Made by a program: the position numbers and the translations under genes
NCBI RefSeq assembly: GCF_000002235.5
Contig: NW_022145611.1
Location: forward strand, 17,333,633-17,397,632
Length of the DNA stretch: 64,000 nt
Source of the DNA: Strongylocentrotus purpuratus
Lineage: Eukaryota; Echinodermata; Echinoidea; Camarodonta; Strongylocentrotidae
Direction: 5' to 3'
The notes under the pieces: model-generated
The model's database searches: none
The model's input: only the letters and a program-made list of their open reading frames with translations
What the model was told of the DNA's origin: nothing
Shown: positions 44,705 to 56,231 of the stretch, in pieces
How positions within the stretch are numbered: the stretch's first letter is position 1
Layout of the letters: every line of letters begins with the position of its first letter

Positions 44705-45945
44705 CTATTTTCAAATATCCTGTGGAATTCCTCATGGATCTGTGTTAGGGCCCTTCCTTTTTGTCGTCTACATAAAATGATATTGTTAAATGTTCTTCAA
44801 TTCTAAACTTCTCTTTATTTGCTGATGATACCACCGTTTCATTATCACATAACAAAATTGACAATCTTATATCATCATCATCAAACAATGAACTAGACAA
44901 ATTAAATAAATGGTATGCTTGCAATAAATAATTGTTTTTAAATTTTGATAAAACTAGGTATATTATTTTTCGTGAGAGAGGAAGGAGGGTTCCGTCAAAT
45001 CTGTCAAACCTCATTATTGGTGGAAATGTCATAGAAAAGGTCGATAATATGCAGTTTTAGGTGTAATTTTGAATGAATATCTTTCTTGGAAGCTACATCT
45101 TAGCTCAATTTGTACAAAAATATCAAATCTATTGGTGTTCTCTCCAAATTAAGTCTTTTTGTGCCCCAGTCCATTCTGATGACTCTCTACAATAGCATAT
45201 ATACTCCCTCATTTCAATTACTGTGTCTGGGGTCACACCTTTAAAACTCATTTAGATAAATTATGCATTTTACAAAAGAAAGCAATACGAATTATCTTTA
45301 ATGCTCTCTTCAATAGTCATACAAAACCTTTATTTTCACAGTCAAATATATTACCGTTAAAGGAATTGATAGCCTTGCATTCCCTTGTGTTTATGTATAA
45401 AATTCATTCCAAAATTTTGCCTCCTCTCCTTAACGATATCTTTGTTTTGAATTCCTCAATTCATTATTACCAAACTCGCCAGAGTAATACATTTACCTCA
45501 GGTTCGTTCTTCCGTCGCCTCAAATTCATTTATAGTTCATTTTCCTAAGTTATGGAACAAACTCCCCAACAATATTAAAAACAGTTCAACTCTTTCCAGA
45601 TTTAAAAAGCTAAGCAGGGAAATTTTAACTTCTTGTTCGCTTTCTTTTGTAGGCTGCCCTCTTATATACATGTCGATATAGTTTTTTGCTGCTGCTGCAA
45701 GAAGTGTACTTCTCTTTTTTTTCTTTGTTTATAATAATGTTCGATGTTGATTTTTTCATAAGTATTGTTGATCTTTTTATGTATTCCAATTTGGTGGCTC
45801 CTTTTTATAAGCTCTGCTTTCTCCGCCGGGTCACCAAACCATCATTGTGTTACTCTAAATTGTAATTGATGTAACTTATTTTGATTGTATTTTGATCGTT
45901 GAACAAATAAATGAAATTGAAAAAATTAAATTGAATTGAATTGAA
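44705..45945 (+). mobile_element. LINE (non-LTR retrotransposon), 5'-truncated, with A-rich tail
   Basis: RT blocks on the plus strand: CGIPHGSVLGPFLFVVYI at about 44718, the catalytic LFADDTTVSLSHN at about 44815, KSIGVLSKLSLFVPQSILM then TLYNSIYTPS, then RNA-binding-tail blocks LALHSLVFMYKIHSK and LPPLLNDIFV and a WNKLPNNIKNSSTLSRFKK-like end. The 3' end is AAATAAATGAAATTG and an ATTGA-type repeat. It differs from the other LINE in both RT and 3' end. Several frame changes are visible. Clade uncertain (Jockey/CR1 group). Confidence 0.85.
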
Positions 45946-46149
45946 CCTCTACCCATTTTTAAGGGTCATTTTGAGGGATTTTTTCTCGAAATAAAGGCCC
46001 ATTTCTCACAATTTCAGAAATTTCAGAATTTTTTTAAAAGCCCGGCATGGACCCACTGCTTAGGGATATTGTTGTTAATATGGGACCCATGTTTAGGGAT
46101 TTTGGGGTGAAATAGTGACCCATTACAGCGGCACCCCCCGAATGTCTTA

Positions 46150-46518
46150 TGTGACCCCCCCCCCCCCCCCCCCCCGGATTCGGACCGGTACCATTCCGAT
46201 CTTGATCTTCAAGTCTTTTTCTTTAGCTCCATTGATTCTATACAGCATCGCTATCGTACAAACGTGCCTAGTTTCGGATGTAAACAACCATTGGCAATGG
46301 CATTGCATCAGCTGTTGAATGTGCCACGTCAGAAATATCACAGCGGCCTTACGAGAGTTGGCACGTTAGTGACGGGTAAGCGCAGGGCCTGCACGGTACT
46401 ACGGATCGAACACGAAGACTTGCGCGCGGATAGCGTTCGGATACACTTTAATATGCTGCTTGCGTTACCGTGAAACTATCAGTTCGGCTGGAATCTTCTC
46501 TTGCTTGATGTCGCCAAA
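46150..46518 (+). promoter_or_regulatory. ADPGK promoter and 5' UTR
   Basis: A CpG-rich stretch of about 300 bp upstream of the ATG. It has ATTGGCAATGG (an inverted CCAAT box near 46290), CCACGTCAG near 46324 and TTGCGCGCGGATAG. It starts after a poly-C tract at 46146-46175. Confidence 0.5.
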
Positions 46519-49500
46519 ATGGCTCGTAATATCCTAACATTAGGTGGTATATTTTCAATTGCAATCATTATCTTGGCTATTATCTACAAAAAGCGTTTGG
46601 GTAATGAGCTGGATTCGAGATTGCAGGATGTTTTAGACAGTCTTCTTCGAGCAGAGAGTAAGGTCAGCGTCCATCCTCGCACACGGGTAGCTGTCGGCTT
46701 CAGCTTGTGTAGCGATACCTTCGCCGATGGCGTGGAGTTGTTTCGACAACTGGAGCAAGAAGGGCCGGAACAAAAACGACATATTGATGAAATTCGAACC
46801 TCTCAAGATTTGGCCGAGATCTTTGCCTATTTCTTTTCTACTGGAGCAGCAGCAGAGTAAGTTTATGTCCACTCTAAAGTTCAACAAAGATGTCGTGAGT
46901 TGTTTATTTCAGTATCTGTTCAACTGTGACTAAAACGTAAAAGTAAAAAAAGTGCAAAGTCATCACATATTTTTAGGTGAAGCAAGGCCGACTGCTTGTA
47001 AAAACTTATTTACTTTACAACTTAAATTTAGGAACTTTCATGTACGAAAAATTTTCATGAATCTTGCTGGTTGTTTCAGATGCAAACTAGCTGAACCACA
47101 TTTGACTGAACAGAGAATGGCTGTCCTAAGTAACCATGGTAACAATTTGTCAGTTTCTTGCCAAGTCAGCAAGTGACAGTTTGTAAGATTCTATTAATCT
47201 TAAGACTTGAAATGTGATATTGTTCAACTTGAGGAGTGAAACTTGGGCCTTGACAGGGAGGAGGAGGGGGGGGGGGGGAGGGGGCGGAGGTAGGGGGTGA
47301 GGTAGGGGGTGGAGGACGGGGGGCAGAGCGGAGGAAGAGATGGCTTGAAATGATTGAGAAATTAAGAAAAAAAAAATAGCCGGCCAAATGCGATCATCTT
47401 CATATTGGAAAAGGACTTCATGGTAGGGGGTGAGGTAGGGGGTGGAGGACGGGGGGCAGAGCGGAGGAAGAGATGGCTTGAAATGATTGAGAAATTAAGA
47501 AAAAAAAATAGCCGGCCAAATGCGATCATCTTCATATTGGAAAAGGACTTCATGGTAGGGGGTGGAGGACGGGGGGCAGAGCGGAGGAAGAGATGGCTTG
47601 AAATGATTGAGAAATTAAGAAAAAAAAATAGCCGGCCAAATGCGATCATCTTCATATTGGAAAAGGACTTCATGGTAGGGGGTGAGGTAGGGGGTGGAGG
47701 ACGGGGGGCAGAGCGGAGGAAGAGATGGCTTGAAATGATTGAGAAATTAAGAAAAAAAAATAGCCGGCCAAATGCGATCATCTTCATATTGGAAAAGGAC
47801 TTTATGGTATGTGGTTCCATCTAGATTTTATGAAAGATGCATGATCAATTTTTGAAGTCAAGTGAACTGAGCTGATTTTTCTCTTAGCCGGGAGTTCTTT
47901 ATTTCTTGATTGAACCTGTTATGTACATGTACATGTATGGTAAACATTGATTAATTTCTGGTATATATCCTGTGCAAAAAAAAAAATATGTATATTTTGA
48001 CCCAAAAGAGTTATTTCTTTAGTCTTTCCTTCCTTAAAAACAGAATCAAGCAGGTACACAAAATTGTGTTCACAAACCTAAAGGCAGTGAAGGAATTAAT
48101 GTGTAACTGTCAACTGAGTATCAGATAGAAGGAATAGAGTTTACGTTAGAAAAATCTACTTATTAATCTCAAAATAAAAAAGAAATAAATTAAGAAAAAG
48201 AAAGTAGAAGAGGAAGACAATAAGGGAAGAGACTAATGGAGAAGAGAGAAAGAGAAGGAGAAGAGAAGGGAAGAGAGAGTGAGGGAGTCACAGAAAGAGA
48301 GTGAGAGAATGTAGAGTCTGGATGGTTTCTGGTACCACAAGCCAATTGTCCAGCTATTATATTAAAAATCTATTTTTAGAATTTCTCAATTTTTTTCTTC
48401 ATTTTCCGAAACAGCATCAAAAATAATGTCCAAATGTCGAAAACCTATTGAATATGTTAAGTATTGGCTGAGATATGACCATCTGAATGAATATATTTCT
48501 ATATAGTGTTATACACTGTATATGCTCTGGCTCCTTAACCAGTTATCGACATTTGGACATTATTTTTGATGCTCTTTCGGAAAATGAAGAAAAAAATTGA
48601 GAAATTTTAAAAATAGATTTTTTTATGATGTCACACTTCACCACTCTATACAGAGTCAGACAAATCCAGTCAAGATTATAAAAATATGCTGTATTTGATT
48701 GAAAATAACAAGAACAAATTTGCAAATGCAGTGTATGGAGAAGCAGAATTCAGGAGGGCACTTCTCTCTTCTGTTATTTTGACTGATCACACTCATCAAA
48801 GTGATCATCCAAGAGAAAATGCCCTGTCACCTTGATGGATGATGTGCTAATATATTCACATGGGGGTGATCTTCTACAATCTCTATGTCATCACAGATGT
48901 GATAAATGTTAGAACTTGGTGACAAAAATGCTTGAGGGCAAGGTACAATCTCTTGATGAGACCAAAGGGTTGTTCACAATGTTCAGCAAATAGGGCGTGT
49001 CTTTTATTGTGGGGTCGACTCTTGAGAGAATACAATATTTTTGTAGTTTGGCAAAATCATGTGTAGTGCATTAGATTTTATTTTAAGTTTTGTTAGGATT
49101 TGTTTTACTGCATGAAAAGACAGACTGCTATACATGTAGTGCAGTCTGTCTTTCAGATGTTTTATGAGAAGAGACAAATTATATGTTTATAGTAAAAAAC
49201 AATCTCATATTTAGCTAGAATACTGTGAGGAATTCAAATCATTTCCTTTTGTACATACTATACAGATCTTCTTATCTTTAGTAATATGTGTAACTTACTT
49301 CTCATCTATCACCAGCCTCCCTCATTGTAATACCCATCATGCTTTCTCCTTTTCTTTCTGCCATAATCTTGATCTCTTTTTGTTGTTTTTCCTTTCCCTT
49401 TTCAGCTTTGCTAAACTATAATACTATACTATAATTGCAAAATTATATTAATATTTGAACTAATGTTCTTATGTATCCTCATAGTCTTTGTTTCACCTCA

Positions 49501-51778
49501 TCCTTTCCGCCTGTGCTGCTGATCAGTCTCGTATACCCATGAATATATGAATTTGTGAAAGCAGCGCAGCTAAGAAAAATCAGCTGCAGTTAATATCCCT
49601 AAACCAGATCCAAGGTTATTAAATCATGAGCTTGTTAGTGACATTTGCTGGCAATATCCTGTCTTAGTAGAAGAAGAAATTAGATTTATCTTGCATAATT
49701 GGTGAGCCTGCAGAAGCCTTCAGTCTGTTATTTTGTAATTCTATCTAAAAGATAGATAGAAAATCTATCAAAGCTTTAGAGCTAATCTTTAGATGGCACT
49801 AGCAGTAAAAAAAAAAAAAAAAAAAGGAAGAAGATGTGTTGTTTTGGTAATCTTGAAGAAAAAGGAATTGGAAAAAAACTTTTATAGAGGCAACATCAAT
49901 GCGATTCTCTTCTGTTATTTAATGCTACTTGCAATCATATTGGGGATTAACACATATACATTGTAGATTTTGTTTTAATATATTTATAAAACTCTTTTTG
50001 AAGGAATCCTCGTCCTTCAGAATGTAAACTAGCCTGTGACCTGCCTGTTGCACAAGAAAACAACAAGAAGAAGAGCAGTGTAATCTTATACTGATAACTA
50101 GGATGTGTTTCTCTCTCTGGTCATTACTCTTGGTACCTCCCAAGGGTGTAAATACTTTCCAAGAATAGATAAATGACACCAATTTGAGATGCAAAGGCAC
50201 AACTCTGAGTGTGACCTCTTTCACACACACTCAGAATGCCTGTATTGATAACGATCCAATTGAATCAAGAACTACATTTGTAGATGTCTTGTTTCCATTC
50301 ACATGATTAATATCACCATGAAGATTGAAGTTGTTTTTGCCACTTACTCCATTAGATTCACAGCAGACAACTTTTTCTTGACCCCCCCCCCCCACATTTC
50401 CAAGAGATATGCATTTCATGAAAATGCTCTGTTTTCATGTGATACAGTAGTATTCGACTCCTCTTAAGCGTTCAATTGAATTTAAATTATTAAAGGACAG
50501 TTTCTTTTAGAACGCGGTTCGGTTGAAATTCAGATTTTTCTTTATTTTTTTTGGATAAATAGTATACGCTAATTTCTTTTGGGATTGTTATTTTCATTTT
50601 GTTGGAAATGTACAATGTACAGTGTTATGTGCTTTGATTTGTTGCCTAGAATGTGACAAGATATGATTTTCTTGTAAGGATGTATATTGTGCTATCGTGG
50701 GCATGACTTGTTCATAATTATACTGAGTGTGAATGGGTCCAAAGTACCTTTTCCCTTATTTTGCTGTAAATAATTGACCTTCTGTGCAGAGCATTCAATG
50801 CTTCCTTACAATGTGTCAACAATTTAGAATTGTGCATCTTTTGGCACGAGTTTGCTAGTGTGAATATCCTATCATCTTCCTTATTTTTCCTGTATGAAAT
50901 GGACCTTCCACAGCCTTGTATACTCCCTTAGAATGTGTCAAGACTTGTAATGGCTTAGGGAATGGAAATTGAGCATCTTTCGGTGTCGGTTGTCCATGTT
51001 AACAATACCGGCTGGTTTATATTACTGTTTTGATTTACAATGATTATTGCATCAGTCTGCTGGCTGATTTAACGAGAAGCGAGATGGAGGGAGCTGGTGG
51101 CAACCTCCCAAGTTTCTGGTTGGCTTGAATTAATCCTGTCAGTCCCATAGGCAGACGCACAGACACACCTTATGGTATTTTTCAAATTTTAAGTTAAAAC
51201 AAAAAGGAAGATTGACTACTTTCTTTAACAGCATGTGATGTTTTTTACCACATTGATTTTCCAGACTGTTAATTGTTTATGGTGAATAAAGGATAAACCT
51301 ACATACAGAGTAGTTATTGTAATATAATAGAAATGAATGACTTTTCTTTTGTAAACCTAAAGATAGTAGCTTAACTTCATGGATAGAATTATATGGTGTA
51401 TTATAGCAACAGGATTTAAAAAGTTATAACCTATTGCATGTGTTTTGTGAAGATCATTTATGATTTTATCATGAAAATAAATGTAATTAACTATCTCCAT
51501 GACTGTACTTGGACCTTTTTAACAAGATTTTAAAAATCTGGACTGGTTCTTTTTTCTTTTAATTTCTTCTTCTGTTATCCCCTGCAGGAGATACGTTCAT
51601 GGCAGGGAGTTGTTTCGGGAGATTGTGAGGCTTTCCCAACAGCAGACTGGACATTGGAGTGTCGTTGGTGGCAATGCAGCGGTCATCGCTAACAGGCTGG
51701 CAATAGAAGGGTGTGATGTACTGCTTGGTGGAAGGGCTACTCCCAGTACACTTCAGCAGTTTCATGAACGTGTCAAAG
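46519..51778 (+). CDS. ADPGK: ADPGK, ADP-dependent glucokinase, exons 1-2 (gene runs past the window or its later exons were not found)
   Basis: Phosphorylates glucose with ADP, releasing AMP, in the endoplasmic reticulum. Exon 1 is 46519-46856 (ends GA|GTAAGT) and exon 2 is 51588-51778 (after CCTGCAG). The joint gives Glu-Arg in GAAAERYVHG, as in human GAAAERF. A membrane segment (about residues 8-22, TLGGIFSIAIIILAIIY) acts as signal anchor. Conserved blocks: RTRVAVGFSLCSDTFADGVE (human RVAVGVNACVDVVLSGV), DLAEIFAYFFSTGAAAERY, and WSVVGGNAAVIANRLAIEG (human YVGGNAALIGQKFA), the sugar-binding GGNA loop. About 176 residues are covered; the family is near 500 aa, so the rest, including the catalytic GLGD region, is missing. 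The ATG at 46519 was chosen because it opens directly before the hydrophobic segment. Intron 1 is 4.7 kb. Confidence 0.94.
47270..47812 (+). repeat. 132/120-bp minisatellite, four copies, in ADPGK intron 1
   Basis: Copies begin near 47289, 47422, 47554 and 47674. Each has a GGTAGGGGGTGAGGTAGG head, CGGAGGAAGAGATGGCTTG, an A-run, and AATAGCCGGCCAAATGCG ending GGAAAAGGACTTCATGG. The copies are nearly identical; the third lacks a 12-bp piece. Both lengths are multiples of 3, so ORFs run through on both strands as artefacts. Confidence 0.95.
48362..48626. mobile_element. Foldback with about 80-bp near-perfect arms
   Basis: The left arm 48362-48441 (starting TTAAAAATCTATTTTTAG, ending ATGTCCAAATGTCGA) is inverted at about 48545-48626. 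The 100-bp centre contains TATATAGTGTTATACACTGTATA, itself palindromic. It lies in ADPGK intron 1. It could be a MITE; no target duplication is obvious. Confidence 0.85.
49116..49153. other. 38-nt near-perfect palindrome
   Basis: AAAGACAGACTGC, then TATACATGTAGT, then GCAGTCTGTCTTT: a 13-bp stem with a nearly palindromic centre. Weaker pairing extends a few bases outward. In ADPGK intron 1. Too short for a typical pre-miRNA. Confidence 0.6.
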
Positions 51779-54700
51779 GTAATTTTTGCACAAAAAAGAG
51801 CGAAGATTTTGATAGCCAAAAGGAACTAACTAGCAGAACATTTCTATTTTATTTTTTGTTTCTTCTGTTCAGCTGTAATGATTTCCCCTACATTTACAGT
51901 GTTGTATTTTGATAAGATAAGCCAACAGTGCATAGGGGGTCAGTCATGATTCAGCCAGTTAGGGTGTCGCTTTAAAAACTACTGCTTTAAAAAAAAGGAA
52001 CTTTTCAAATATAGATAGGAGCTTGAAATAGGAACTTACAGTATAGTCATTGTCTGAATTTTGTGTAAGCTTCATGTTCTGTATGTCAGGCATGTCAGTT
52101 TTTGGCTGATTTCAGACCCCCTTGACATTTATCTTTCTTAGGCAAAATATAAATGTCCCCATATACTGTATGCCTGGGTCTACTCTTTTTGTAGGCCACT
52201 TGCGTAAAACCATCAATATATGGTTTCCCTTTAAGAAGGTAAAATCTTGTAGAAAATTGTCATGTATAGGTATCAAATTGGGATGCCATTTCAGCAAGGT
52301 GTTGAAGATATTGGAGTCCATCTCATTAGTTTGTAACTAGATCATGCAGATTGGGTTCTAGTGGAGCTCTCTGTAATTCTAATTCATGATTCTGAGCACT
52401 CTTCCCTTAATAAACCATGAATATTTGCATCTAGGGAATTTGAGATTGCATCATTAACCTGGTTTTATGTGGAACGTGTACAGATTAGCATGGATCCTTC
52501 TGGGTTTCTTGGATATACTCGTATAGTTTGAATACTTGATAAATTTTAAAGGGTCCTTGAAAATTAGACCAAATAAGCATGATACAAGTAGGTAACAGAT
52601 TTAAAGGAAACTGGGAAAGGTGTAATGTTCATTCAAAATGGCAAATATTTTGAAATTCAAATCGACATCCCAATTTGTCTAGACAACAATTGTAGTGAAT
52701 TATATAAGTATTGCCATGATTTTCAATAGTACATACTGTATGGTATTTGTTATGATATTTGTTTTTATTTTCCAAACTATGTCTATTATTTTAGAGGTAC
52801 ACCTAGATTATAGCAATGAATTTCAAATCAGTATTTTTGTATGGATGTACATGTAGCTTATTGGTTTTCTCCTATGATCAAATTCCAGTGCATTTGGAAT
52901 GAGTCTTCTTTTCCCACTAACATATTCCTGGACTACTTTTGGGGTTGGAGGTATAATATCACTGTGATAAAAGAGTTAGTAACCCTGAGGATCAAGAAGT
53001 ATTAGTTAAAAGAAAAATGGTTGGGGAGGCGATAGGAGAGGTGCTCATGCTGTATTGCTTTGCTTTAGTTTTCTTTTCATATTACTATTTCTTCTTGAAT
53101 TCCATCTCTTTGTTCCTTGTTCTTCCTATTATCCAACACTGATGGCTAGGCCACTGAGTGATTTATCCTTATCTTGCCATCATCTGAGTTTGTATATACC
53201 AAGGAGTGTTTGGGCCAGCTTTTTATGACACCCAATTGGAAATTAATTGCAAAATGATGAGAAGAAGATTCGAGAGAGATTTATTATTAATCCGAGGAAA
53301 CTCCCAGACCGCAGTGTTATTGGAATCTCTCAAGTCTGTTTATTCCCATGAATCTCATAAAAGAATTTATTGGTCATTCCTTTTGTGGATGTACCAGGCT
53401 TCATGCAGGGATTCCTTTAGATTTGGTTGTAATCTTGTGGGTCCACGAAGGATATTTGATTTTTCATCTGAAGAAAAAAAATGCTGTTATTTGAGGTATT
53501 CTAAATTAAATCTGTGAGAGAATTATTACTCTTGATCATTCCTTGAGTGGATGTAGGGCTTTATGCAGGGATTCCTTTATATTTTGTTGTAATCCGGTGG
53601 GTCCATGAATGATATTTGATTTTTTTTTCCTTCATCAGAACAAAAAAATACTGATATTTGAGGTATTCTAAATTAAATCTGTGAGATAAGAGTAAGAGAA
53701 TTATTACTCTTTGGGCTGAGGCTGTATAATGTTTTCACATCTTCTGATGATGATAATGGTTTTTTAAATGCCAACACTCATCTTCCAATTTGACTTTGAT
53801 TGTTTTTGAAAGAATTGCAATAGGATTAGATACAATTAAATACTTAATAAAAGGTAGAACTTGTATATAACAGAGTTCTTGGATGGTCATATGATTATTG
53901 ATATTGAAATTGCCTGATAGTTTTAAGTCTCATAGTGGAAACAAAATTAGCTTCTAGATTGATGATTGATGTCACTGTGAGCTGCAGACCACCAGACCTT
54001 TTCACAACACACTCTGCAATTTTGATTCATATGAACATTTGGGAACAACATATTAAAGAAGTTGCATTTTGAAGTACTGCAGTTCTGTATATTGGTATTC
54101 CCACTTTCTTTCAAAATTGAGTTTTAGTAATAAATTTCATTTGATCAAGAATACTATTTTTCATTATCTTGATTTCATTTTTGGTATTTTGAATTGAATG
54201 AGTAGATGAGAGATTTGATGAATATTGTTGCAAATGTTGTGCAATGTCTTCATATCTAATGATGATATACATTTTTTTGATTTTAGGGACATATTTAGTA
54301 TACAAATTTGAGAGGTGGAGGCTTTCTGAATTGAATTTATTTGTAAGCATTGATAGAGGGTCATGCAAGAATTTGAAAGTTCTCGCATCTCATGGTGATA
54401 ATGTATCTCATGAATGATTTCATTGATTGAGGATTGCTGTTGGCGGCATTCAAAATCAATGTCAAAATTGGATCTGTCTGAGTGATGAATACTGATCCAA
54501 GATAATGTGTTAATATCTTATGATGATTGAACAAGATCGTTTCTTTGAAAATATATTTAGAGGATGTGTGAATTGATTCAACCTGTAAAAACAGATGAAA
54601 TTGGTGCAATTATTTAGTGGTTAAAAAAAAATGATAATTATAATATTTCCTGAGACCAATATATGATTATAGTGCATTATAATCATGCAAATTCTTTAAG

Positions 54701-56099
54701 GTGTAAACTTTAAGTTGGAGGCATCTGAATTTATTCTGTGAGTATTGCTGAACGCTGTTGCAAGGATTGTAAAGGATTTTCCTATCTCATATTGCTTATT
54801 TGATTTTATAAGACTTATTTTATAGATATGGAAAACAAATTTATTTATAAACTTATTGAAGTCGACATTCTGTTTTCAGTCTGCATGAGTGAATAATATA
54901 TAAGTTAAACCAAAACAATCTATTCTAGGATACTGTTTTATTTTGTGTTAGTTTGCTTAGAAATTTGTAATAGGTTATTTATACAGCCATGATTGATTTA
55001 ATTACATGGTATTACCGCTGATGATCATGTAAAATTCATATTATCATTTGTTGCCTAAGTGATTAAAAAAAAGATGACCAACTCAAGCGACAAATGGAAC
55101 ATCATCATGCCCCAGGGACCCATTTGTTTACCACTGATTGATCGACTTCGATGAAAGAAGCCTTGATCGAAACTCTTTTCATCAACATGCTGACCATTAC
55201 GATGATGCGCCCTTCTCCTAATATATGTCATTAGGGTTCCATCCGCTTCAGAATGGTATTTATACTTGACTGATTATTGGAAGGGGAGGTGGATCGTTTT
55301 TAGGACAGGCCACAATGCATGTTGGTAGCTTCCCTTTCCTGTCTCTATCTAAAGTAGGAAATGAACACTGATGAGCATGTGATCTTGACGCAGGGTTGCC
55401 AATTTAGTTGGAACTCTTACTTATTCTGAACTGATGGGTGAATATACTCTTAGAGATAGTTTCATGATTAAACCTTGGATTCAATAAAGGCAACTTTAGA
55501 TTGTCCTTGACTCATAAAATGCATGGAGCCTTTTCGGAAGAACACTATGTCAACTCTCATAAGTTTTTTAACAAAAATTCAAAAGCTGTTGATGTTTCCA
55601 CTCATGTGGTATATGACTTTTTCATGAATTTGTGTACAGTTGTTTTAAATGCTTTAAATATTTCCCAACAAATTACCTGTACTTATATACTTAGCCCTGC
55701 TCTTTTTCTGTTTTTTTGTTTTCTATTAATTGTGACACAATTTTATAGCTACAGTATGATGAAACAATCACAGTGTCTCATAGTGGGTTAAAATACAAGA
55801 ATCGAAAGTCAAAATAGTTTTTGTTCATGTTGTCATGATGATGGAATACCGGTATAACGTTTATAGACCATAGGGCGAGCCGATTTTAACGCTTGTCTTG
55901 TACTCCACATGTTGTGACTACCTGAAACTTATCTAAGAAATAAGCATTATATTTTTAGGAAATAAATTTGTTAGTTCCCACACTGGGAGTTGGGTCATTG
56001 TTTAATATTTTGATGAAAAAGGGTTAATATTATTGCAATAAAATCGTCCAATTAAATCGCGTAATTAATCCACTTACGTTGTTTAGACTATAAACTCAT
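51779..56099 (+). other. ADPGK intron 2, first part
   Basis: No exon of ADPGK could be recognised after 51778. The sequence is AT-rich with a two-copy repeat at 53366-53715 and loosely repeated blocks at 54190-54800 (GTTGGAGGC-(AT)CTGAATT and CAAATGTTGTGCAATGTCTT-type). The ORFs are short and unlike known proteins. Confidence 0.5.
53366..53715 (+). repeat. Imperfect tandem duplication, period about 163 bp
   Basis: GCAGGGATTCCTTTA at 53406 and 53569 are each followed by TTGTTGTAATC..GTGGGTCCA and by TTTGAGGTATTCTAAATT. The copies differ by several indels. Confidence 0.8.
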
Positions 56100-56231
56100 C
56101 TGATTGGCCCATCAGATTGACAAAATGACAGATTATCGCTAGTCCGCCAATCAGAAAAGTTGTATTAACCGGCTTTGGTACTGCGTTTTTGCGAGTCACG
56201 TGTACATACAGGCGCTTTGTTTGCCGTAATC
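56100..56231 (+). promoter_or_regulatory. Promoter of the nested zinc-module gene: two CCAAT boxes and an E-box
   Basis: ATTGG at 56103-56107 and CCAAT at 56147-56151 (in CGCCAATCAG, a strong NF-Y site) lie about 80-130 bp before the ATG, and CACGTG (56197-56202) lies 30 bp before it. This suggests the gene carries its own promoter inside the ADPGK intron. Confidence 0.6.

Noticed and set aside
47362-47824. Long ORFs on both strands with repeated MKSFSNMKMIAFGRLFF
   Set aside because: Produced by the 132-bp minisatellite, whose length is a multiple of three.
53206-53517. 103-aa ORF as a missing ADPGK exon
   Set aside because: No similarity to ADPGK after the GGNA region and it overlaps a tandem repeat.
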